This document shows positions 1 to 5,978 of a stretch of DNA of 8,145 nucleotides, in pieces (the first letter of the stretch is position 1; each line of letters starts with the position of its first letter). The stretch is from Natronohydrobacter sp. GTDB lineage: Bacteria; Pseudomonadota; Alphaproteobacteria; Rhodobacterales; Rhodobacteraceae. The notes beneath the pieces were generated by a model. It did not search any database, had not been told where the DNA came from, and worked only from the letters and a program-made list of their open reading frames with translations. The position numbers and the translations under genes are program-made. The DNA is taken from NCBI GenBank assembly GCA_007117255.1, contig SKGU01000036.1, positions 1 to 8,145 on the forward strand, given 5' to 3'.

Positions 1-2
1 AG

Positions 3-77
3 TGGCAGCCCGTAGGGGAATCGAACCCCTCTTTCCAGGTTGAAAACCTGGCGTCCTAACCGATAGACGAACGGGCC
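3..77 (-). tRNA. tRNA-Glu (anticodon TTC)
   Basis: Read on the minus strand this folds as a full cloverleaf. It has a 7-bp acceptor stem (GGCCCGT with ACGGGCT, closed by a terminal G-U), a D-arm with GGTTA in its loop, and a 5-bp anticodon stem CCAGG/CCTGG enclosing the loop TTTTCAA. The anticodon TTC is at 42-44 on the plus strand. The T-arm is AGGGG/CCCCT around TTCGATT. The 3' CCA is encoded in the DNA (plus-strand TGG at 3-5). The total is 75 nt including CCA. The molecule supplies glutamate for GAA/GAG codons, and in bacteria Glu-tRNA also feeds C5-pathway haem and chlorophyll synthesis. It lies 665 bases downstream of recJ and has its own promoter. Confidence 0.97.
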
Positions 78-96
78 ACTGTCTGGCGTGAGGCGG

Positions 97-125
97 TTAC
101 TAGGCAAAAGGGCCGGGGCATGCAA
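97..125 (-). promoter_or_regulatory. Predicted sigma-70 promoter of tRNA-Glu
   Basis: On the minus strand TTGCAT (120-125) and TAGTAA (97-102) are separated by exactly 17 bases, a near-consensus housekeeping promoter. Transcription would start near position 90, about a dozen bases before the mature tRNA 5' end at 77. An A/T-rich run (131-144) sits directly upstream of the -35 box, where an UP element contacting the alpha subunit of RNA polymerase would lie. The layout fits strong stable-RNA promoters. This is prediction from sequence only. Confidence 0.6.
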
Positions 126-137
126 GAGGATTTTTGC

Positions 138-164
138 AAAAAAATGACATGGCGAAAAACATGT
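138..164 (-). terminator. Weak candidate terminator downstream of recJ
   Basis: On the minus strand a small hairpin (ACATG at 160-164, CATGT at 147-151, 8-base loop) is followed after two bases by a run of seven T (138-144). The T-run suits an intrinsic terminator, but the stem is only 5 bp and partly A-T. It lies about 580 bases past the recJ stop. The same A/T-rich run overlaps the presumed UP element of the tRNA-Glu promoter, which may be its real role. Confidence 0.2.
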
Positions 165-490
165 TTGCGCGCAGCGGGTCAGCCAGTTCGATAGGGCAGA
201 AGCGACGCAGTGCAAACCAGTCGTCCTCACCTTGGATCCGACATTTCAACCCATGGCATTGCATTGTTCCTGGCACAGGGCGCCAAGCAGCCGCTGCCTG
301 ACATATGGTAGCAGAGTGCGGTGCTTACCGGGGAGCTGTCGGACGTTTGTGGCACGCGCGGCGGGTCTTTAGCTGGCAACACCAACCAAACATCCCCGAC
401 TTCAGATGCTGATCAGGTACCTTCGCAACAAAGTGGTCGCGACATATACCAGCCCAAGCCAGTCGACAGGTTCAGCACATTCATTTCCGC

Positions 491-529
491 AAGGGCGCTA
501 AAGCCCTTTCACGCTGGCAGCACCCAGCG
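491..529. repeat. Two tandem perfect hairpins (6-bp stems, 6-base loops)
   Basis: AAGGGC (491-496) pairs with GCCCTT (503-508), and two bases later CGCTGG (512-517) pairs with CCAGCG (524-529). Both stems are perfect and both loops have six bases. No T-run follows on either strand, so a simple intrinsic terminator is unlikely. They could be part of a structured RNA, a processing site on the recJ transcript, or chance. Confidence 0.35.
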
Positions 530-742
530 CTGAGCAAAATCCCTACCCGACGTCGAAGCAATACAAGCAGTCACCGGCAATTCCTGAAAATCGCCGAACA
601 TACGCTCCGCCGCGCTACGGCCGCTGCAGATTCGGTCAGAAATGCTGTGTTGCCTGTACGGGTATCCGCGGCACCAGGCTAAAGACCGTCTTGTTGAGCT
701 TTATCGGCTCGCGCGCTCTGCCAAGATCATTGCGCCTTGGCG

Positions 743-2512
743 CTAATCGCCGGTTGTCCGCGCCGCATCTTCCAGTCGCAACTGCAAGCTGCTACGCCCG
801 CCCCAATGGTTTACCTCAATCTTTCCGGCAAGATGCAGGCGCTGTCCTTGCGCGCCCGCAACCAAGGGGCCGAGCCCATTCTCGAACGCACCGAATGCCA
901 CAGCCTCCATAGAGCGGCTTTGCCGGTCAGTGAACCGCAGGCGGAGATGCGCCTCTCCCATCCGGCGGACAGATTGGATATGCATATCGGGAAATGCGAA
1001 TCGCGGCGCAGGAGCGGACGCCCCGTAGGGACCGGCGGCCTCCAACTGTTCGACCAGTTCGACTGTCACCGCCGAGGGCATCAGCACGCCATCCAATCGC
1101 AAGGACTGCGTGCTGTTATGCGTACCGCCTTGTCGCGCCAGAAGCGTGTCCAGCCGTTGCATGGCCGCGTCCAGATTGCTGCGGGTCACACTCAGCCCTG
1201 CGGCCATCTTGTGCCCGCCGCCTCTGTCCAGCAGCCCCTCACGCACCAGCCGATGCACGGCTGCGCCAAGATCAATGCCCGGCACAGACCGGCCAGAGCC
1301 TTTGCCGGTCTCACCCTCAAGCCCGATCACGATGGCCGGGCGGCCCAGCGCCTCCTTCAAACGCGCCGCAGCAATACCAATAACCCCAGGATGCCACCCC
1401 TCGCCCGCCGCCCAGACCAGCGCGCCTTCTGTGCCGCGCGCTTCGGCCTGTGCCAGCGCCGCGGCGCGGACTGCCGCCTCGATCTCGCGGCGTTCGGTAT
1501 TCAGAAGGTCCAGTTTCTCGGCGAGAGCCGCAGCTTCAGCCTCGTCGTCACAAGCCAGCAGACGCGCGCCCAGATCCGCCGCCCCTATCCGCCCCCCGGC
1601 ATTGACGCGTGGGCCAAGCACAAAACCCAGATGGTAGGCTGTGGGCGCAGTTTCCAGCCGTGCCACGTCAGCCAGCGCTTTCAGCCCTGCGCGCTCTCGG
1701 CGTGCCATCACACGCAAACCTTGCCGAACGAACGCCCGGTTGACCCCGATCAGCGGCGCGACATCCGCCACGGTCGCAAGGGCAACCAGATCAAGAAAAT
1801 TCATTAAATCTGGCCCGTTCTGGCCCTGACTACGCAACTGGCGATTTGCCTCAACCAGCATCAGAAAAACGACGCCTGCAGCGCAGAGATGCCCCAGATC
1901 GCCGCTTTCGTCCTGCCGGTTTGGATTGACCACGGCCAGCGCTGGAGGCAATGTTTCACCACCAAGGTGATGATCCAGCACGATAACATCAGCCCCTTGC
2001 GCCGCCGCGATCGGATCATGGCTCAATGTGCCACAGTCAACACAGACAATCAGATCATGGCTACGGGCGAGTTCGGCCATAGCAGGCACATTCGGCCCAT
2101 AGCCTTCATCAATCCGGTCAGGAATATAGAGTGTTGCCGGGTGCCCCATGCTGCGCAGCCAGCACAGCAACAGCGCAGCAGAGGCACCGCCATCGACGTC
2201 ATAATCGGCAAAAATCGCAATACGTTGGCTGCAAGACACTGCGTCAAGGAAGCGCGCGGCCGCGGCTTCCATGTCGCGCAAACTGCGTGGATCTGGCAGA
2301 AGGTCACGCAAGGCAGGGGCGAGATAAGCCTCCGCTGCCTCTGGTGTCACACCAGATCGTGCCAGAACCGAACAGACTGCGCGTGGCAGATGCGTGCTTT
2401 GCGCAATCGCTTCGCCCAAGCGATCCCTGCTCGCATCCGGTCCGATCCATCGACGCCCCAGCGCCGACGACTCGACGCCCAGAAATGCGCGCTCTGAACT
2501 TGCGTCATTCAT
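743..2512 (-). CDS. recJ: Single-stranded-DNA-specific 5'-3' exonuclease RecJ
   Basis: RecJ degrades single-stranded DNA 5' to 3' with Mn2+/Mg2+ in RecFOR recombination, mismatch repair and base-excision repair in the cytoplasm. The 589-residue product has the full DHH phosphoesterase layout: DYDVDG at 103-108, VDCG at 158-161, DHH at 180-182, an aspartate at 250 in ATVADVAPL, and NAGGR at 304-308. The DHHA1 domain follows with WHPGVIG (373-379) and GGGHKMAAG (431-439), then a C-terminal OB-like region from about 470. Length matches the usual 560-590 residues. The frame opens further upstream at a GTG (2546-2548), but I chose the ATG at 2510-2512: the extra 12 residues are not RecJ-like, the GTG has no good ribosome binding site, and a possible promoter overlaps it. 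The gene lies 80 bases after glpX and may be co-transcribed with hom and glpX. Confidence 0.95.
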   Translation of the reverse strand: MNDASSERAFLGVESSALGRRWIGPDASRDRLGEAIAQSTHLPRAVCSVLARSGVTPEAAEAYLAPALRDLLPDPRSLRDMEAAAARFLDAVSCSQRIAIFADYDVDGGASAALLLCWLRSMGHPATLYIPDRIDEGYGPNVPAMAELARSHDLIVCVDCGTLSHDPIAAAQGADVIVLDHHLGGETLPPALAVVNPNRQDESGDLGHLCAAGVVFLMLVEANRQLRSQGQNGPDLMNFLDLVALATVADVAPLIGVNRAFVRQGLRVMARRERAGLKALADVARLETAPTAYHLGFVLGPRVNAGGRIGAADLGARLLACDDEAEAAALAEKLDLLNTERREIEAAVRAAALAQAEARGTEGALVWAAGEGWHPGVIGIAAARLKEALGRPAIVIGLEGETGKGSGRSVPGIDLGAAVHRLVREGLLDRGGGHKMAAGLSVTRSNLDAAMQRLDTLLARQGGTHNSTQSLRLDGVLMPSAVTVELVEQLEAAGPYGASAPAPRFAFPDMHIQSVRRMGEAHLRLRFTDRQSRSMEAVAFGAFENGLGPLVAGAQGQRLHLAGKIEVNHWGGRSSLQLRLEDAARTTGD

Positions 2513-2521
2513 CGCCACTGT

Positions 2522-2550
2522 CTCATATTGCTGCCCCTGACCTGACACAA
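2522..2550 (-). promoter_or_regulatory. Candidate promoter for recJ
   Basis: On the minus strand TTGTGT (2545-2550) and TATGAG (2522-2527) are 17 bases apart. If used, transcription would begin within a few bases of the recJ ATG at 2512, giving a nearly leaderless message. That would agree with the weak ribosome binding site there. A match this loose can occur by chance in the 80-base gap. Confidence 0.25.
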
Positions 2551-2592
2551 GGCACTGACATGAGCCTGCACAAAGACGCCGTGGCGCACTGG

Positions 2593-3558
2593 TCAGAGCG
2601 GCGAGCGGTAGCTCATCCGGCGCACGGACCCGGTTTTCGAGCGCATCAGCAGCGTGTCAGTCGTCACCCAGCCCGGTTCGGTCCTGATGCCGCGCACGAT
2701 CGATCCGTCGGTCACGCCTGTTGCCGCAAAGATCACATCACCCTGCACCATCTCATCACGGGTATAGACCTTGTCAAGATCGGTGATGCCTGCGCGCGCC
2801 GCGCGCCCTTTTTCGTCATCGTTGCGGAACATCAGACGACCATATATCTGCCCGCCCATGCATTTCAGCGCCGCCGCAGCCAGCACACCTTCGGGCGCGC
2901 CGCCTGACCCCATATACATATCGATCCCGGTCAGACCCGGCTCTGCGCAGTGGATCACGCCTGCAACATCACCGTCCATGATCAGCCGGATCGCCGCCCC
3001 GGTCGAGCGCAGATCGGCGATCATGGCCTCGTGCCGGGGGCGTTCCAGAACGCAGACCGAGATATCGGCGGGCTCACAGCCCTTGGCCTTGGCCAAGGCG
3101 CGCACACGTTCTGCCGGAGTCATGTCCATTGTCACAGTGTCGGGCGCGTAGCCGGGACCGATGGCCAGCTTGTCCATATAGACATCGGGCGCGTGCAGCA
3201 TCGTGTTGCGCGGTGCCATGGCGATGACCGTCAGGGCATTGGGGAAATCTTTCGCCGTCAGGGTCGTGCCTTCCAGCGGATCAAGCGCGATATCGACAGC
3301 CGGGCCAGTGCCTGTGCCGACTTCCTCGCCGATATACAGCATGGGGGCTTCATCGCGCTCACCCTCGCCAATGACCACACAGCCCTGAATGTCGAGCATG
3401 TTCAACTGACGGCGCATTGCATCCACAGCAGCCTGATCGGCTGCTTTTTCGTCCCCGCGCCCCACCAGCCGCGCAGATGCAAGCGCTGCGGCTTCGCTGA
3501 CGCGGGCCAAACCCAGTGACAACATACGATCATGAAATTCTGTCGGCGCGCTCGTCAT
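2593..3558 (-). CDS. glpX: Class II fructose-1,6-bisphosphatase GlpX
   Basis: The enzyme hydrolyses fructose 1,6-bisphosphate to fructose 6-phosphate and phosphate in the cytoplasm, serving gluconeogenesis and, in autotrophic relatives, the Calvin cycle (sometimes with sedoheptulose-bisphosphatase activity). The 321-residue product has the GlpX signatures: GRGDEKAAD near 33-41, GEGERDEAPML at 64-74, DPLEGT at 93-98 with metal-binding Asp/Glu, and GSGGAPEG at 217-224. Length matches the family (320-340), so it looks intact. The ATG at 3556-3558 has AAGGGA (3566-3571) seven bases upstream. It lies between hom and recJ on the same strand, 112 bases after the hom stop. Nothing in the sequence separates FBPase-only from dual activity. 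The class I (Fbp) family is excluded by the motifs. Confidence 0.96.
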   Translation of the reverse strand: MTSAPTEFHDRMLSLGLARVSEAAALASARLVGRGDEKAADQAAVDAMRRQLNMLDIQGCVVIGEGERDEAPMLYIGEEVGTGTGPAVDIALDPLEGTTLTAKDFPNALTVIAMAPRNTMLHAPDVYMDKLAIGPGYAPDTVTMDMTPAERVRALAKAKGCEPADISVCVLERPRHEAMIADLRSTGAAIRLIMDGDVAGVIHCAEPGLTGIDMYMGSGGAPEGVLAAAALKCMGGQIYGRLMFRNDDEKGRAARAGITDLDKVYTRDEMVQGDVIFAATGVTDGSIVRGIRTEPGWVTTDTLLMRSKTGSVRRMSYRSPL

Positions 3559-3581
3559 GGGGCTATCCCTTCAAATCAAGT

Positions 3582-3609
3582 TTTGTATGCTTCTAGCGGC
3601 ATGCAGCAA
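3582..3609 (-). promoter_or_regulatory. Candidate promoter for glpX
   Basis: In the 112-base gap after hom the minus strand reads TTGCTG (3604-3609), 16 bases, then TACAAA (3582-3587). A start about seven bases later would leave a leader of roughly 15-20 bases containing the AAGGGA ribosome binding site. The match is moderate and glpX may equally be read through from hom. Confidence 0.25.
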
Positions 3610-3670
3610 CTGCGCACAAGTCCTTGCGTCACCAGCAATGCAATCCCCGCATAAGAGCGGCAGAAACGAC

Positions 3671-4957
3671 TCAGTCTTCTTCGATGGCCAAAGCGACCGG
3701 ACTGTCAAGCACGACCCCTGTTTTCATCATCAGCGCAACCGCATGATCGATGGCATCACGCGTGGTCTTGTGGGTGATCACCAGAACAGGCGCGCGCGTA
3801 TCCTGATGGCCGTATTGACGCATCCGGTTGATTGACACACCTGCATTGCCCAGCGCTTCGGCGACTTTGGCAAGCGCGCCAGGTTTGTCCAGCAAGGCCA
3901 TGCGTAGATACCAAGGCTTCGACCCCATCGCCTTGGCCGAGGTCGCTATTTCCAGCGTCGTGGCAGGTTGACCGAAAACCGGCAGGCTGAAACCGCGCGC
4001 CAGATCGATCACATCACCGATGACCGCGCTGGCGGTTGGGCCTTCGCCCGCGCCGGGGCCGCGCAGGATGACCTGCTCGACCGCGTCGCCTTCGATGACG
4101 ATCATATTCGTGCCACCCTTCAACTGACCAAGCGGGCTATCGGCAGGAACAAGACAGGGTGTCATGGATTGCTCCAGCCCGCGCCCGGTCATCTGAGAGA
4201 CCCCCAGAAGTTTGATGCGCAAGCCCAGATCAGCGGCGGCACGAATATCTTCGACTGAGATGCGCTCGATGCCCTCAAGGGCGATGGAGTCGAAATCAGG
4301 GCGCACGCCAAAGGCAATGGCCGACAGCAGCGTGAGCTTGTGCGCGGCATCAATGCCGCCGACATCCAGCGTCGGGTCGGCTTCAAGATAGCCAAGCTGG
4401 TTGGCTTCCTCGAACACGGTTTCATAGGGCAGGCCCGCATCTTCCATGCGCGTCAGAATATAGTTGCAAGTGCCGTTCATTACACCTTTGATGCGGATGA
4501 TCCGGTTTCCGGCAAGCCCTTCAGTCAACGCCTTGATGACGGGTATGCCTCCGGCAACAGCCGCCTCAAACCGCAAAGCGACATTGGCGGCTTCGGCGGC
4601 TTCGGCAAGAGCCTGACCATGAATCGCAAGGAGTGCCTTATTGGCGCTGACAACATGCTTGCCTGCTGCGATTGCGGCTTCGGTCAGGGCTTTCGCAGGA
4701 CCATTCTCGCCACCCATCAATTCGACCACGACATCAACATCCGCGCGACGAGCCAGAGCTACGGGATCATCTTCCCAGTCATAGGCGGATATATCCACGC
4801 CCCGGTTACGGGTGCGCGAGCGTGCGCTGACGGCTGCAATCTCGATCCGACGCCCTGCACGCGCGGCAATCAGATCACCATTGGTCTGCAAAATCCGCAC
4901 AAGCCCCGTACCAACCGTGCCCAAGCCAGCAATTCCAAGGCGCAAAGGGGATGTCAT
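3671..4957 (-). CDS. hom: Homoserine dehydrogenase with C-terminal ACT domain
   Basis: The enzyme reduces L-aspartate 4-semialdehyde to L-homoserine with NAD(P)H, the branch step toward threonine and methionine in the cytoplasm. The 428-residue product begins with a Rossmann nucleotide-binding fold (GLGTVG at 11-16). It continues with ANK at 105-107, NGTCNYIL at 161-168 and GYLEADPTLDVGG around 189-201, followed by the conserved Asp-Ala-Ala-His-Lys (203-207) of the substrate site. Residues from about 349 to 425 form an ACT domain, the usual place for feedback by threonine. Length fits monofunctional bacterial Hom; there is no fused aspartokinase. The ATG at 4955-4957 has GGAG (4966-4969) eight bases upstream. 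No threonine attenuator or riboswitch is visible in the short leader. It heads the hom-glpX-recJ series. Confidence 0.97.
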   Translation of the reverse strand: MTSPLRLGIAGLGTVGTGLVRILQTNGDLIAARAGRRIEIAAVSARSRTRNRGVDISAYDWEDDPVALARRADVDVVVELMGGENGPAKALTEAAIAAGKHVVSANKALLAIHGQALAEAAEAANVALRFEAAVAGGIPVIKALTEGLAGNRIIRIKGVMNGTCNYILTRMEDAGLPYETVFEEANQLGYLEADPTLDVGGIDAAHKLTLLSAIAFGVRPDFDSIALEGIERISVEDIRAAADLGLRIKLLGVSQMTGRGLEQSMTPCLVPADSPLGQLKGGTNMIVIEGDAVEQVILRGPGAGEGPTASAVIGDVIDLARGFSLPVFGQPATTLEIATSAKAMGSKPWYLRMALLDKPGALAKVAEALGNAGVSINRMRQYGHQDTRAPVLVITHKTTRDAIDHAVALMMKTGVVLDSPVALAIEED

Positions 4958-4994
4958 GGCAGGGGCTCCGTCTGATCAGGTCGGTATCGCGGTC

Positions 4995-5023
4995 CTGTTA
5001 TCGACTTGTGCGCAAGCTTGCAA
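4995..5023 (-). promoter_or_regulatory. Candidate promoter for hom
   Basis: On the minus strand TTGCAA (5018-5023) and TAACAG (4995-5000) are 17 bases apart, about 40 bases before the hom ATG. The -35 box overlaps a perfect 10-base palindrome, GCAAGCTTGC (5012-5021), which might bind a regulator or be chance. The promoter lies just past the 13-bp inverted repeat, so hom could be transcribed independently of the fadD-transporter pair. Confidence 0.35.
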
Positions 5024-5036
5024 CGTAGGTCTTGAT

Positions 5037-5065
5037 GTAGGGTGCGTGGAAACCACGCACCCTAC
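5037..5065. repeat. Perfect 13-bp inverted repeat, REP-like palindrome
   Basis: GTAGGGTGCGTGG (5037-5049) and its exact reverse complement (5053-5065) flank an AAA loop. The palindrome lies between the transporter stop (5076) and the hom promoter region. No T-run follows on either strand, so it is not a classical intrinsic terminator, although the stem is strong enough to stall or protect RNA 3' ends. An extra CGTAGG at 5024-5029 can pair alternatively with CCTACG at 5061-5066. The arm sequence resembles the GTAGGGTGCGT-type palindromes that I recall as dispersed intergenic repeats in many bacterial genomes. This is recall, not a search. Confidence 0.75.
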
Positions 5066-5075
5066 GCGACCGGGC

Positions 5076-5975
5076 CTATGTTCCCAGTTTGGCGGCATCC
5101 CGCGCAAGCGCTTCTCGTGTGGCACTTCTACGATACCACAGCGTGATCGCGGTCGATGTCAGCACGATGAACAGCGAGTACAGAACCGGGATCAGCAACA
5201 CATCCTGCTGCATCGCTGCTGAAAAGCTGAGCGTGATCACCAGCACCGCCAGTGGGCCGTTCTGAATACCCGTCTCAAGGCTGATCGTGCGCGCGCGGTT
5301 CGTATCCTGGCACAGACCACGCGCAACCCAGTAGCCAAACAGCATCCCGATCAGCCCGATCCCGATGGTCGCAAGGTAAATGCTTGGCGCAGTGTCCAGC
5401 AGCAACTGATAATTGCGCGGCACCCAGGTCACGACCAGGAACAGGATCACCAGCACGCCGACAAATGACCCGATCAACTCGACCGTCGCACCGATATTGG
5501 GATTCAGCTTGCGCAGCACCATGCCAAGCAGCGTCGGCACCAGAAGCACGACGAGGATTTGCGCGACATTTGCAGGCGGAATTGCATAGTCGCCGGACAC
5601 TCCCGCCAACCCACCGTAAAAGGACAGCAGCACCGGCACCATCACCACAGCCGCCAAAGTGGACACAGTCGTCATCATGATCGACAGAGCCAGCACGCCT
5701 TTGCTGAAATAAGCAAAGATATTCGAGGTTGTCCCCCCCGGCATGCAGGCGATCAGCAGAAGTCCCACCACCAGCGCTGGTGACAGACCCAGCCCTATCG
5801 CGAGCAAAAAGCCCAGAAACGGCATTACCGCAAACTGACTCAGCAGTCCGACGGCAATTCCTTTTGGTTTGCGAAAGGCGATGAGGAAATCACGCGGCGT
5901 CATGCTGGCCCCCATGCCCAGCATGATCACCATCATCATGACCCCCAGAAGCGTTGTTTCAAGTTCGGTCAGCAT
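5076..5975 (-). CDS. Bile acid:sodium symporter family (BASS) transporter
   Basis: This is a predicted inner-membrane secondary transporter of 299 residues, the size of prokaryotic BASS proteins. It is strongly hydrophobic, with roughly nine to ten membrane segments, for example around 7-23, 38-62, 66-78, 95-117, 137-153, 166-184, 198-216, 241-253 and 258-280. Two family signatures are visible: CMPGGTTSN (77-85) at the first crossover, and ETGIQNGPLA (234-243), whose Glu and Gln correspond to the sodium-site residues of structurally known members. Characterised BASS proteins carry bile acids, pyruvate, pantothenate or other organic anions with Na+; the substrate here cannot be read from sequence. 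The ATG (5973-5975) has AAAGGGG (5984-5990) eight bases upstream, inside the end of fadD, whose stop is three bases before this start. Translational coupling is therefore likely. Confidence 0.9.
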   Translation of the reverse strand: MLTELETTLLGVMMMVIMLGMGASMTPRDFLIAFRKPKGIAVGLLSQFAVMPFLGFLLAIGLGLSPALVVGLLLIACMPGGTTSNIFAYFSKGVLALSIMMTTVSTLAAVVMVPVLLSFYGGLAGVSGDYAIPPANVAQILVVLLVPTLLGMVLRKLNPNIGATVELIGSFVGVLVILFLVVTWVPRNYQLLLDTAPSIYLATIGIGLIGMLFGYWVARGLCQDTNRARTISLETGIQNGPLAVLVITLSFSAAMQQDVLLIPVLYSLFIVLTSTAITLWYRRSATREALARDAAKLGT

Positions 5976-5978
5976 GGA

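Larger units (their letters stand above)
78..742. other. 665-base non-coding region between recJ and tRNA-Glu
   Basis: No reading frame here looks like a real gene on either strand. The longest plus-strand frame (321-533, 70 codons) resembles no family I know and has no convincing ribosome binding site. The stretch holds the tRNA-Glu promoter at its left end, the weak hairpin with T-run at 138-164, and two adjacent perfect 6-bp hairpins at 491-529. Directly after the recJ stop there is only a short imperfect stem (CCAAG...CTTGG, around 721-740) without a T-run. An unannotated small RNA or a decayed gene is possible but not shown. Confidence 0.6.

Noticed and set aside
321..533. Plus-strand open frame (70 codons) in the recJ-tRNA gap
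   Set aside because: It begins at an alternative start without a Shine-Dalgarno, has no hydrophobic segment or recognisable motif, and runs through the tandem hairpins.
509..601. Minus-strand 30-codon frame with a GGAG-like ribosome binding site
   Set aside because: The ATG at 599-601 has GGAG a few bases upstream, but the peptide is very short and unlike known small proteins. A single weak site is not enough without conservation or expression data.
1..742. Integrated element at the tRNA-Glu gene
   Set aside because: I looked for a repeat of the tRNA 3' end, an integrase or transposase. None is present in the window, and the region to the left of the tRNA is not included.
737..1807. Long plus-strand open frame (356 codons) opposite recJ
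   Set aside because: It lies wholly antisense to a clear recJ with all motifs intact. Its translation is rich in Arg, Ala, Pro, Gln and His and resembles no family. Such shadow frames are expected in GC-rich genes.
2131..2907. Plus-strand open frame (258 codons) spanning the recJ-glpX junction
   Set aside because: It overlaps two well-supported minus-strand genes and their gap. The composition is typical of antisense translation (many His, Arg, Gln) with no recognisable domain.
4958..5036. Riboswitch or threonine attenuator ahead of hom
   Set aside because: The leader after the candidate promoter is only about 30-40 bases. It has no Thr/Ile-rich leader peptide and no terminator-antiterminator pair.
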